From positions 1 to 48,051 of the forward strand of contig WRDH01000020.1 in NCBI GenBank assembly GCA_009783555.1: DNA of 48,051 nucleotides. Direction: 5' to 3'. The notes under the pieces were generated by a model. It was not told where the DNA came from. It made no database searches and saw only the letters and a program-made list of their open reading frames with translations. Shown here piece by piece: positions 8,882 through 16,734 of the stretch. Numbering within the stretch: the stretch's first letter is position 1; each line of letters begins with the position of its first letter. The translations under genes were made by a program, and so were the position numbers. The DNA is from Oscillospiraceae bacterium (GTDB lineage: Bacteria > Bacillota > Clostridia > Oscillospirales > Oscillospiraceae).

Positions 8882-8963
8882 AACTTTATGTACAGTCCTT
8901 TCGTACTTGGATTTATTTATCACAGATTAACTGTATATAATATGCATTTTTGCACAGATGTGA

Positions 8964-8992
8964 ATTATATACTACCCATATATACATGTCAA
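8964..8992 (-). promoter_or_regulatory. Consensus sigma-A promoter of the rpmH operon
   Basis: On minus: a perfect -35 TTGACA (8987-8992), 17-bp spacer and perfect -10 TATAAT (8964-8969), giving a start near 8957 and a leader of about 75 nt. This strength suits a ribosomal protein operon. Confidence 0.9.
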
Positions 8993-9067
8993 CTTTTTTT
9001 GTTGAGTTGCAAGGTAAAATCAGAAATGTCACAAAGATGAAATTACTTTGAACTTTCTGCGTATTGC

Positions 9068-9097
9068 TTGACAAGAAACCTGTTGATATGAGAGAAT
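9068..9097 (+). promoter_or_regulatory. Possible promoter of the transglutaminase lipoprotein
   Basis: TTGACA at 9068-9073 and GAGAAT at 9092-9097 with an 18-bp spacer. The -35 is perfect but the -10 is weak (4 of 6). It is the only candidate ahead of this plus-strand gene. The wider 8882-9133 gap is AT-rich, and I find no DnaA-box cluster in it. Confidence 0.35.
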
Positions 9098-9133
9098 GTT
9101 GTGAACCCCAAACGGCGAAAGGAGGCAGTATCT

Positions 9134-10153
9134 GTGCAGTATAAAAAGAGTGCTATCTACACTATGATTTTTATATTTATAGTGCTGTCCTTGATGCTGT
9201 TGTCGGGGTGCGGATTTGGGTCGGGTGATAGCGGCATCGGCGGGGGCAACTCAGGTAACTCCGGTTCCGGGGTACAAAATCCGCAATCATCAGATTCCGA
9301 AGGTCAAACACCGTCGCAAACAGTCGCGCAGGCAATTGTAGAAATCCCAATTATACTGGTCCCTACAGCTTCGGGAATGGCTGTTGAAGAAAATGATAAG
9401 GCTATAATAGACTTTTCAAACAAAGAAGACGGTTATATAATGGCGAAATTCCTCGAAGCTACCGATATGAAAGCAAAAATACTTATAACTGTCCCTGACG
9501 GAACTCAATACCAGTATACTCTGCGTCCGGATCGTGATTTTGAAGTATTCCCGCTATCGGGCGGAAACGGCACTTACGAGATTGGCGTATTTGAGCAGAT
9601 AGAAGGCACAAGGTATGCCATGGTGCTTTCTATAACGCTAGACGTTACTCTGGTTGATGAGTTTGCTCCGTTTTTGCGCCCAAATCAATACGTAAACTTT
9701 CATCAAGATTGTGATGTCGTAAAAAAAGCCGCAGAACTGGTAGCAGGATTATCATCATTCACAGATATAGTAGGAGCAATTTATCACTTTGTTATAGAAA
9801 ACATTACTTATGATGTAGAACTGGCAGAAACGGTTCAGGTTGATTATCTGCCGGAAGTAGATAAAGTTCTGGCGCGGGGAAAAGGAATATGTTTTGATTT
9901 TGCTTCATTAATGGCAGCAATGTTACGAAGTCAAGGTATTCCGACAAAACTGGTAATCGGATATACCGGGGATGTTTACCATGCCTGGATAAGTGTTTTC
10001 AGCGAAGAAGAAGGATGGCTCGATGACGTTATTCGCTTTGACGGTCGTGACTGGCATCTAATGGATCCAACATTTGCCGCCAGCGGGGGAGCAGCAGCAG
10101 TCGAGCAATATATAGGCGACGGCGCAAACTATGTTGTCAAATTCCTGCATTAA
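9134..10153 (+). CDS. Transglutaminase-like lipoprotein
   Basis: 339-aa exported lipoprotein with a C-terminal transglutaminase-core (papain-like) domain. The signal peptide ends in LSGC, so Cys26 would be lipidated. A Gly/Ser-rich linker and a beta-rich region (about 75-200) follow. The catalytic triad is visible: Cys253 in GKGICFDFASLMAAML, His283 in VYHAWI and Asp311 in HLMDPT. Such domains act as proteases or cross-linking enzymes at the cell surface; the substrate is unknown. I start at GTG 9134, where AAAGGAGG lies 8 bp upstream, not at the GTG 11 codons earlier. Its stop shares the TTAA with the convergent ychF stop. Confidence 0.85.
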   Translation: MQYKKSAIYTMIFIFIVLSLMLLSGCGFGSGDSGIGGGNSGNSGSGVQNPQSSDSEGQTPSQTVAQAIVEIPIILVPTASGMAVEENDKAIIDFSNKEDGYIMAKFLEATDMKAKILITVPDGTQYQYTLRPDRDFEVFPLSGGNGTYEIGVFEQIEGTRYAMVLSITLDVTLVDEFAPFLRPNQYVNFHQDCDVVKKAAELVAGLSSFTDIVGAIYHFVIENITYDVELAETVQVDYLPEVDKVLARGKGICFDFASLMAAMLRSQGIPTKLVIGYTGDVYHAWISVFSEEEGWLDDVIRFDGRDWHLMDPTFAASGGAAAVEQYIGDGANYVVKFLH

Positions 10154-11235
10154 ACATTAAACCTGAAATTTATAATATCACCGTCTTCGACTATATACTC
10201 TTTGCTTTCAAGGCGGAACAAACCTTTCTCCTTGACCTTTGCCATAGTGCCGAGTTCACGGAGATTTTTGTATTTAACAACCTCCGCTCGTATAAAACCA
10301 CGCTCAATATCTGTGTGTATCTTACCGGCTGCACTTTTTGCTATTGTACCTTTTTCAATCGTCCAGGCACGCACCTCATCATCGCCTATTGTTAGAAAAG
10401 ATATCAAACCCAGCAAGTTGTAAGACGCTTGAGCAAGAACAGAAAGCCCGGATTGTGTAATACCCGTGTCAGTCAGAAAAAACTGCTTCTCATCATGTGG
10501 CAAGCGGCTTATTTCTAATTCCATTTCAACACATAGCTCTAATAGCGGGATATTCTGTTTCGCACATAATGTACGAAGACCTTTACTATTCGGGTAAATC
10601 TTTGATTCCCACTGTGCTTCATCCATATTTACAACAGCAAGACGAGGTTTTTCTGTCAAAAACGCAAAACTTCGTGTAAATACACGCTCTTGTTCGGACA
10701 GTTCCATCTCTAAAATAGAACCGCCTTTCTCCAGCCAATCAAAACATCTTTCTAAAAGAGCGATTTCCGCTTCATTCTCTTTAGTTATCTTCTTTCCCGC
10801 TCTAATCCGCCCGATTCTTTTTTCGATCATTTCCAGATCTGCAAAAAGCATTTCAGTTTCTACAGCTTCCAAGTCACGTGCAGGGTCAATGCTGCTTAAA
10901 TCATGAACCACAGAATCTGATTCAAACGCACGCAACACATGAACTATCGCATCACATGGACGCACATCGTTGAGAAAACGCGCCGCACCCGAGTTGTGTC
11001 CGTCGTTTGAGGTCGAAAACCCTGTAATATCTGTAAGTTCGATTTTTGCATATGTTGTTTTCTTTGGTTTATATAAGCCTGAAAGAAAATCAACACGTTC
11101 ATCAGGAACTATGCATGTGCCGATATTCGCAGAGCCCTTTCCTGTCGATATATTACTGCTATCAATCTTACCTGTGAGCAGACTAAAAAGCGTGGTTTTT
11201 CCTGTTTGGTTAAGACCGATAAGACCAATTTTCAT
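10150..11235 (-). CDS. ychF: YchF/Obg-type P-loop NTPase
   Basis: 361-aa YchF (OLA1) family NTPase, a ribosome-associated member that prefers ATP over GTP. Visible are P-loop GLNQTGKTT (residues 7-15), the G3-like DITGF segment, NMDE in place of the NKxD specificity motif (the hallmark of YchF), a coiled-coil insert, and a C-terminal TGS domain ending in DGDIINFRFNV. It starts with ATG behind GGAGGT, overlapping the last codons of the HAD gene by 4 bp, so the two are coupled. Confidence 0.93.
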   Translation of the reverse strand: MKIGLIGLNQTGKTTLFSLLTGKIDSSNISTGKGSANIGTCIVPDERVDFLSGLYKPKKTTYAKIELTDITGFSTSNDGHNSGAARFLNDVRPCDAIVHVLRAFESDSVVHDLSSIDPARDLEAVETEMLFADLEMIEKRIGRIRAGKKITKENEAEIALLERCFDWLEKGGSILEMELSEQERVFTRSFAFLTEKPRLAVVNMDEAQWESKIYPNSKGLRTLCAKQNIPLLELCVEMELEISRLPHDEKQFFLTDTGITQSGLSVLAQASYNLLGLISFLTIGDDEVRAWTIEKGTIAKSAAGKIHTDIERGFIRAEVVKYKNLRELGTMAKVKEKGLFRLESKEYIVEDGDIINFRFNV

Positions 11236-11957
11236 AGCACCTCCGGCATTGCCATCAGATATGCTTCCATATCCTCTATAGTGCCGTTTCTGAATTGCGA
11301 AATATCTATACCTGTTTCATTTTCCATAAAGTCCGTGACAAGGAAAACCTCCATACCCAGCTTGCTTGCACACATATCCTCGGCAGGATTGTTTCCTACC
11401 ATTAGGCATTGTTCGGGTGTTTTCCCGATTTTTACTAGAACTTCCTGATAATATGCCGGATTTGGCTTGCAGAATGTGCTGTTTTCATAATGTGTTATCA
11501 ACTCAAAATCATCACGTTCAAGACCTATCCAGCCAAGACGTGAATCAACCGCGCACGGCGGAAACAGCGGATTTGTGGCAAGGACAACTTTGTACCCTTT
11601 CTCAGCCATAGCCCGCACAACACGTGCAGGAATCTCGCTGTGTTCTACAATTGACTTTACAATATTGAACTCATTTGAGTAAAAATCATCACAAGCAGCT
11701 TCAGCAGCCGCAAGCAAATCGCCCTCAATACCCATAAATTCAGAAAAAGCATCCCAAAACCTGCGGGTATTAAGTTCTGCTCCGTCATTGAGTACCATCG
11801 CCTTAGTGCCGACCCAAACCCCCTTACAAGCTTTTTCGGCATCTAAACCAAGCCGCAAGAAAACCTTGCTAAGCTCACCAAAATAAGTGTTGATAAACTC
11901 ATCCTGTTTAAACCGCGCCAGCGTCCCATCCAAATCAAAAAGTATCGTATCTATCAT
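11232..11957 (-). CDS. HAD family hydrolase
   Basis: 241-aa haloacid-dehalogenase-fold phosphatase. The four motifs are visible: I DLDGTL near the N-terminus (nucleophile Asp), II ATN at KVVLATNPLFPP, III the Lys in FCKPNPAYY, and IV GNNPAEDM. A helical cap (about 20-90) makes it a C1-type. The substrate cannot be told from sequence. It lies between the tRNA-Met/tRNA-Glu pair and ychF, with no separate promoter evident, so it may be read from the strong tRNA promoter. Confidence 0.88.
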   Translation of the reverse strand: MIDTILFDLDGTLARFKQDEFINTYFGELSKVFLRLGLDAEKACKGVWVGTKAMVLNDGAELNTRRFWDAFSEFMGIEGDLLAAAEAACDDFYSNEFNIVKSIVEHSEIPARVVRAMAEKGYKVVLATNPLFPPCAVDSRLGWIGLERDDFELITHYENSTFCKPNPAYYQEVLVKIGKTPEQCLMVGNNPAEDMCASKLGMEVFLVTDFMENETGIDISQFRNGTIEDMEAYLMAMPEVL

Positions 11958-12023
11958 ATTACGGCTTCCCTTTCACAGAAAACCGAACCCGCTTACTATT
12001 ACAGGTTCGGATTTTGAGTGCAG

Positions 12024-12098
12024 TGGTGACCCGTAGGGGACTCGAACCCCTGTTGCCGGCGTGAAAGGCCGGAGTCTTAACCGCTTGACCAACGGGCC
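12024..12098 (-). tRNA. tRNA-Glu (UUC)
   Basis: On minus, a 75-nt cloverleaf with encoded CCA. The acceptor GGCCCGT pairs with ACGGGTC, the anticodon loop CTTTCAC reads UUC, and the T-arm is GGGGTTCGAGTCCCC. It is the second gene of a two-tRNA transcript. Confidence 0.96.
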
Positions 12099-12136
12099 GC
12101 GATTGCCCCGAAAATGGGGCGCTTAAAGAGTATTTG

Positions 12137-12213
12137 TGGTAGCGGCAACTGGAATTGAACCAGTGACACTGCGGGTATGAACCGCATGCTCTAGCCATCT
12201 GAGCTATGCCGCC
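12137..12213 (-). tRNA. tRNA-Met (CAU), elongator
   Basis: On minus, a 77-nt cloverleaf with encoded CCA. The acceptor GGCGGCA pairs with TGCCGCT, and the anticodon arm is GCGGTTCATACCCGC. The fully paired first base pair and lack of the GGG/CCC initiator stem mark it as elongator. A CAU tRNA-Ile2 is the alternative, but the anticodon arm and acceptor fit clostridial elongator tRNA-Met better. Confidence 0.9.
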
Positions 12214-12235
12214 CTGCAAAAGTCGAGCACGAAAC

Positions 12236-12264
12236 ATTATATGGTTCACAAAACATAATGTCAA
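12236..12264 (-). promoter_or_regulatory. Consensus promoter of the tRNA-Met/tRNA-Glu pair
   Basis: On minus: perfect -35 TTGACA (12259-12264), 17-bp spacer, perfect -10 TATAAT (12236-12241). The start would be near 12229, about 15 nt before the first tRNA. Confidence 0.92.
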
Positions 12265-12282
12265 CATATATTTCACTAATAC

Positions 12283-12311
12283 TTGATGAAAAGCAGATCA
12301 TAGTGTAAACT
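12283..12311 (+). promoter_or_regulatory. Probable promoter of murF
   Basis: TTGATG (12283-12288), 17-bp spacer, TAAACT (12306-12311). Each box matches consensus at four of six or better, and the start would fall about 15 bp before the murF ATG. Confidence 0.5.
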
Positions 12312-12332
12312 CTGTATCGGGATGGTGAAACT

Positions 12333-13715
12333 ATGAAGACTTTAACACCGATAAAAATAGCAGAGGTTACCGGAGGAGAGTATTTCGGAAGTACTGATGA
12401 GAAACGTATTCCTGTATCGGGAGCGGTGCGTGACAATCGAGATGTAAAACCCGGCAATCTATTTATTTGTATAAAAGGTGCACGAGCTGACGGACACTCA
12501 TATGCAAATTCGGCATTTGAATCCGGAGCAGCATGTTGTCTTGCGGAGCAAGAAATACCGAACGCAAAAGGGCCGTATGTAATTGTCAAATCCACGCTTG
12601 AAGCAGTAAGAACGCTCGGAGAGTATTATCGAAGCCTTTTTACAATTCCTTTAGTCGGCATAACCGGTAGTGTTGGTAAGACCACTGCAAAGGAAATAAT
12701 CGGAGCAGTTTTGGGTGCAAAACTAAACGTTCTGAAAACAAAAATGAATATGAATAACGAGCTTGGCGTGCCCTTGACCTTACTGTCGCTTAACGAAAGG
12801 CACGAGGCTGCTGTTATAGAAATGGGTATTCGGGACTTTGGTGATATGAGTATTCTTGCACAGATGGTACGCCCCGACATATTTGTCATGACAAAAATCG
12901 GATACTCACATATTGTGGAACTCGGTGATTTGCAAGGAGTATTGCGTGCAAAAACAGAAGCTTTTGCATATATGAAGCCCGATGGCATTGCCGTTTTAAA
13001 TGGTGACGATGAGCTGCTTCTGGGGTTCGACCCAAAAATGCGGAAGTTGACATTTGGTTTAGAAGAGTACAATGATGTTCGTGCAGTCAATGTACATGCT
13101 AATAGTGTAGATTCTGTTGAATTTGATATTGTAAGTGATAAAAGCAACTTTCACGTCAAGCTGCCTGCATATGGAAGCCATCTGGCATCTCTTGCTCCTG
13201 CTGCCGTTATTGTCGGACAGTTACTTGGACTAACAGACGAAGAAATATGCAAGGGCTTTACATTATACGAACCCGTAGAAGGAAGGTCAAATGTATCGAA
13301 CATTAACGGGATCACGCTCATTGATGATTGCTATAACGCAAATCCAAATTCGGTCAAAGCAGCGCTGACATCAATTTCGGCATTGCCCGGACGGCATGTT
13401 GCAATTCTCGGTGATATGTTGAATCTTGGAGAACACACTGTCAAAATGCATCATGAGGTTGGTATGTTTGCAGCACAAACCGGAATTAATTGTTTGCTCT
13501 GCCAAGGTGATTTGTCCAATAATATTTACAAGGGGTTCGTTTCAAACAGCGGCATCAATGCAAAGCATTATAAAAGCATGGAAGAACTGATGGAAGAAAT
13601 ACCGGTACAAATAAAAAAAGGCGACGCCATTCTTGTGAAAGCGTCGCGAGGAATGCATTTTGAAAGGCTGCTGCCAATTATTTCTGGTTCGCAACACGCT
13701 CAAAGGAAAAGCTAA
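12333..13715 (+). CDS. murF: UDP-MurNAc-tripeptide--D-Ala-D-Ala ligase (MurF)
   Basis: 460-aa Mur ligase that adds D-Ala-D-Ala to the UDP-MurNAc-tripeptide, the last cytoplasmic peptide step of peptidoglycan synthesis. The N-terminal domain has VSGAVRDNRDVKPGNLFICI. The ATP loop is GITGSVGKTTAKE (about residues 110-122), the central domain has AAVIEMGIRDFGDM, and the C-terminal domain starts with EGRSNVSNINGITLIDDCYNANP in part. Length is normal. No other mur or ddl gene is adjacent. Its 3' end overlaps the convergent membrane-protein gene by 38 bp. Confidence 0.95.
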   Translation: MKTLTPIKIAEVTGGEYFGSTDEKRIPVSGAVRDNRDVKPGNLFICIKGARADGHSYANSAFESGAACCLAEQEIPNAKGPYVIVKSTLEAVRTLGEYYRSLFTIPLVGITGSVGKTTAKEIIGAVLGAKLNVLKTKMNMNNELGVPLTLLSLNERHEAAVIEMGIRDFGDMSILAQMVRPDIFVMTKIGYSHIVELGDLQGVLRAKTEAFAYMKPDGIAVLNGDDELLLGFDPKMRKLTFGLEEYNDVRAVNVHANSVDSVEFDIVSDKSNFHVKLPAYGSHLASLAPAAVIVGQLLGLTDEEICKGFTLYEPVEGRSNVSNINGITLIDDCYNANPNSVKAALTSISALPGRHVAILGDMLNLGEHTVKMHHEVGMFAAQTGINCLLCQGDLSNNIYKGFVSNSGINAKHYKSMEELMEEIPVQIKKGDAILVKASRGMHFERLLPIISGSQHAQRKS

Positions 13716-14391
13716 TCTCAAAAACGTTCTCGATTGTACCTGCCGTGTAAACTACATATGACAACCTGTTTTGAGATATACCATAATGTGCGAATGCATC
13801 GGTTATTGCATCAACAACAATGGCTGTATCGCTTTCATCCAGGCTTGGTACTCGGGCGACAATTCTAGAATCTCTTGTATTTTCGGGTGAGCCCAGGAAG
13901 TCCCTTATCATTGATACTGTTTCAGTATCAATGGACTCTTGCAGTTGGGGTGAAAACATAAATGACATGGTGCCGGCAGCGACATTAACTTCAATCGGAC
14001 CGGGTTCCGGCTCTTCTCCGGGTTCATTGCCCGGTTCTTCTCCGGGTTCATTGCCCGGTTCTTCTCCGGAGCCATTTCCTTGCTCTTCCCCGGAACCATT
14101 CCCGTGCTCTTCTCCGGAACCATTTCCTTGCTCTTCTCCGGAACCATTTCCTTGCTCTTCCCCGGAACCATTCCCGTGCTCTTCTCCGGAGCCATTGCCG
14201 GGTTCGTTCCCGGGTTCATTACCCGGTTCATCATCGGGGTCGGGAGTAGGTGTGTATATACCCGGATGGTCATCATACGGTGAACTGCTAAGAGATCTGA
14301 CGTAAATGACAGATATGGGTACAGCAATCAAAGCAATAATAAGAATAACGATAATAGCTAAGCCTCGCTTTGTAATTTCATAGCCTTTCAA
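13678..14391 (-). CDS. Membrane-anchored protein with Gly/Glu-rich tandem repeats
   Basis: 237-aa protein of unknown function. An N-terminal membrane segment (about residues 9-30, LAIIVILIIALIAVPISVIY) is followed by a spacer, a low-complexity region (55-130) built of 8-residue units such as GNGSGEEQ, then a C-terminal alpha/beta domain of about 105 residues that looks well ordered. It should be anchored in the membrane with the repeat as a wall-spanning stalk, which is inference. The start is TTG behind AGAGGGTGA. The last 38 bp overlap murF on the other strand, so no terminator separates them. Confidence 0.75.
   Translation of the reverse strand: MKGYEITKRGLAIIVILIIALIAVPISVIYVRSLSSSPYDDHPGIYTPTPDPDDEPGNEPGNEPGNGSGEEHGNGSGEEQGNGSGEEQGNGSGEEHGNGSGEEQGNGSGEEPGNEPGEEPGNEPGEEPEPGPIEVNVAAGTMSFMFSPQLQESIDTETVSMIRDFLGSPENTRDSRIVARVPSLDESDTAIVVDAITDAFAHYGISQNRLSYVVYTAGTIENVFEISFSFERVANQK
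14002..14229. repeat. 24-bp tandem repeat within coding sequence
   Basis: Nine or so imperfect 24-bp units (8 codons), with core text GNGSGEE(H/Q) in the middle and degenerate GNEPGEEP units at both ends. The central units are near-identical at DNA level, so copy number may vary between strains. The frame is preserved by any whole-unit change. Confidence 0.9.
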
Positions 14392-14455
14392 TTTGTTGCT
14401 TCACCCTCTTTCTTGTGGCATTCTCTTAGTTTTTTTGTATATCTAGCGGTCACAA

Positions 14456-14486
14456 ACGACGCGAAGTCTGTTTTACTTCACGTCGT
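14456..14486. terminator. Imperfect hairpin between two minus-strand genes
   Basis: ACGACG-C-GAAGT / ACTTC-A-CGTCGT forms an 11-bp stem with one mismatch and a 7-nt loop, about 45 nt after the stop of the coiled-coil gene. The tract after it on minus is only TTTGTG, so it is a weak terminator candidate. Confidence 0.4.
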
Positions 14487-14529
14487 CAATATATAGTGTT
14501 ATTAATATAACTTTATAACTATATTGTGT

Positions 14530-15444
14530 TTAGCCGGAAATGTATGTCAATACTTCTTTCAGACGTTGAGCCTCCGCCTCGATTGAGAAAAACTGCTTTT
14601 TATGCAAATCTTTACGATTTTCAATCAGCCGGCGGGTGCGAAGAATTTGTTGCTCAAGCTCATCAAGCTCTGCCTGGCGTGCCGCGATGTAGTCATCCGT
14701 ATGCCGCGCAAATCTTTCGGCATATTCTTTAAGCATTTTGACGCGTAATACGCCGTCACCCATAAGCAAATCATAGTCAAAGCCGGAAGCAGCGAGCAAC
14801 TTTGCGACTATATCGCGCCGTTGCGAATCCGGCAGGGAATCCGGAAGTGTTTGCAGATATTCTTCAATAAGGTATATGGAATCTGTTTTCTTTGGCGTTA
14901 GAGAAAGAGCTTCGTATAACTCTTCGGTATTAAGGAATCTGTCTGTATAGTTTTCGGATTGTAAATCTCTTTGAGCAGATACAGCCGGTATTGCTTGTGT
15001 TTCCGGATAAGCATAGTCACCTTGAGCAGGGCTGACTTCGCCATATGATGCAGGTTGCTGTACGGCAGACGGCTCAACGTATGCTTGAGATGCTTGTTGG
15101 CGTACCGGTTCTTCGACTATCTCAATGCTTTCCTTTTCATATATAGACATATCCACATCCTCCGCAATTTCAGTTTCAATCCTTTCCTCAACGTGAGGTT
15201 GTGTGTATGATGCTTCTGACGGTTTTTCCGACGGAAAAACAGGGGTGGGCATTCCGGGTATCGGCTGACGTGCAGCCGGAGTCACTTTAACAGTATCACC
15301 GGGTATATCAAATAAAGGTTTAATATCTGAATTATAACCCGGATCCGTTAAATCAACCGGTTTTGATGATTCATCGACCTTGCGTATTACGCCGGTGCGT
15401 TCCAACATAGCCTTTAGTTTGCTTTCGCTTTTTTTATCCGGCAT
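14530..15444 (-). CDS. Conserved-looking coiled-coil protein of unknown function
   Basis: 304-aa soluble protein that I do not recognise. The N-terminal 40 residues (KLKAMLERTGVIRKVDES) look like a short conserved motif. Residues about 55-160 are low-complexity, rich in P, Q, E and S. Residues 165-304 look like a folded helical domain (LNTEELYEALSLTPKKTDSI) ending in a long coiled coil from about 245. There is no signal peptide or membrane segment. A strong promoter precedes it, so it is probably transcribed on its own and well expressed. A disordered linker between an N-terminal peptide and a coiled coil suits an adaptor role; this is inference. Confidence 0.8.
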   Translation of the reverse strand: MPDKKSESKLKAMLERTGVIRKVDESSKPVDLTDPGYNSDIKPLFDIPGDTVKVTPAARQPIPGMPTPVFPSEKPSEASYTQPHVEERIETEIAEDVDMSIYEKESIEIVEEPVRQQASQAYVEPSAVQQPASYGEVSPAQGDYAYPETQAIPAVSAQRDLQSENYTDRFLNTEELYEALSLTPKKTDSIYLIEEYLQTLPDSLPDSQRRDIVAKLLAASGFDYDLLMGDGVLRVKMLKEYAERFARHTDDYIAARQAELDELEQQILRTRRLIENRKDLHKKQFFSIEAEAQRLKEVLTYISG

Positions 15445-15483
15445 TTCAAAAACCTCTTTCTCAAAACTATCTCAATCAAAGTA

Positions 15484-15512
15484 ATTTTATGCAACTATGC
15501 TCCATCTGTCAA
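15484..15512 (-). promoter_or_regulatory. Promoter of the coiled-coil protein gene
   Basis: On minus: -35 TTGACA (15507-15512), 17-bp spacer, -10 TAAAAT (15484-15489). The leader runs about 30 nt to an AAAGAGGT ribosome site and the ATG. Confidence 0.85.
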
Positions 15513-15524
15513 GGATTTTCTTAC

Positions 15525-16733
15525 TTACGCGCCGAAAAACTTCGCATGGATGGCTGCGACGGAGCGATCGGCATCATTTTCATCGACGAGTACCGAGATT
15601 TTTATCTCACTGGTGGATATCATTGCAATATTGATTTTTGAATCATACAAGGCTTCAAACATCATTGCCGCAACACCCGGCGATGACATCATGCCTGCTC
15701 CTACAATACTAACTTTTGCTATCTTGTCTGTTGTACTAATATCAGTGTACCCGATAATATCCTTGTTCTCTTCAAGAACATTAACGGCTTTTTCCATATC
15801 GCTCCTTGATACTGTAAAGCTGATGTCATTTGTGTTGTTGCGACCGATGGATTGCAAAATAATGTCTATGTTGATTTTTTCATTTGCAAGTACACGGAAC
15901 ATCTTAAATGCAACTCCCGGCTCATCCTTTAAGCCTACAAGCGCGATTCGGGCGATATCAGAATCTTTTGCTACACCGCTTATTTTCATATGTTCCATTT
16001 TTGTTACCCCCTTAACAATTGTTCCCGGCTTTCTGACAAGACTGGAAAGGACTTCCATTTTAACGCCATATCGTTTTGCCATTTCGACCGAGCGGTTATG
16101 TAAAACCTGTGCACCGAGCGTTGCAAGTTCAATCATTTCATCATATGTTATCTCATCAAGCTTCTTTGCTCCCGGAAGCTTATTCGGATCTCCTGTAAAA
16201 ATCCCTTCAACGTCCGTGTAAATACGGCATATCTCAGCATTTAAAGTGACGGCTAATGCCACCGCTGTTGTGTCTGAGCCGCCTCGTCCGATGGTTGTTA
16301 TATCGTCAAACTTGTTAATGCCTTGAAAGCCTGCAACTAAAACTATTCTGCGGCGGTCGAGTTCAGCTTTCAGACGCTCCGCCGAGACCCCTTTTATACG
16401 TGCGCTGCCATAAGATGAATCCGTGTTCATCCCAACCTGCCAGCCTGTTAGAGACACAACAGGTAATCCAAGTGTTTCCAGCGCCATTGCCATAAGGGCG
16501 ATAGATGCTTGTTCACCCGTAGAAAGCAAGACATCCATTTCCCGCATTGAAGGGTTCGGGTTAAGCTCTTTTGCTTTAGCAATGAGATCATCCGTAGTAT
16601 CTGCTTGCGCAGACAACACTACTACAACATTTTTTCCCTCAGAGTAAGCCTCTGCAATAATCCAGGCAACGCGCCGTATACTCTCCGCATCGGCTACAGA
16701 ACTCCCTCCAAATTTTTGAACTATCAATCCCAT
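15525..16733 (-). CDS. lysC: Aspartate kinase
   Basis: 402-aa aspartokinase, the first step (aspartate to aspartyl phosphate) of the Lys/Thr/Met pathway. The start VQKFGGSSVAD is the kinase signature; TTIGRGGSDTTAVALA and the ITYDEMIELATLGAQVLH region follow, and two ACT domains occupy about residues 265-402 (SDIARIALVGLKDEPGVAF; VSIVGAGMMSSPGVAA). The ACT tandem makes feedback inhibition likely; the effector cannot be read. It starts one nucleotide after the hom stop, behind GGGAGA, so hom and lysC are one transcript. Confidence 0.95.
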   Translation of the reverse strand: MGLIVQKFGGSSVADAESIRRVAWIIAEAYSEGKNVVVVLSAQADTTDDLIAKAKELNPNPSMREMDVLLSTGEQASIALMAMALETLGLPVVSLTGWQVGMNTDSSYGSARIKGVSAERLKAELDRRRIVLVAGFQGINKFDDITTIGRGGSDTTAVALAVTLNAEICRIYTDVEGIFTGDPNKLPGAKKLDEITYDEMIELATLGAQVLHNRSVEMAKRYGVKMEVLSSLVRKPGTIVKGVTKMEHMKISGVAKDSDIARIALVGLKDEPGVAFKMFRVLANEKINIDIILQSIGRNNTNDISFTVSRSDMEKAVNVLEENKDIIGYTDISTTDKIAKVSIVGAGMMSSPGVAAMMFEALYDSKINIAMISTSEIKISVLVDENDADRSVAAIHAKFFGA

Positions 16734-16734
16734 C

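Noticed and set aside
8882..9133. oriC next to rpmH
   Set aside because: No dnaA, no cluster of DnaA boxes or AT-rich 13-mers stood out. One loose TTATxxACA-like match is not enough.
12137..12213. tRNA-Ile2 (CAU, lysidine-modified)
   Set aside because: The acceptor and anticodon arm match clostridial elongator tRNA-Met better. Identity with tilS recognition cannot be ruled out from sequence alone.
13820..14305. Plus-strand repetitive ORF (PGSSPEPFPCSS-type) opposite the membrane protein
   Set aside because: It is the mirror of the Gly/Glu repeat. The minus frame has a ribosome site, a membrane segment and an ordered C-terminal domain; the plus frame has none.
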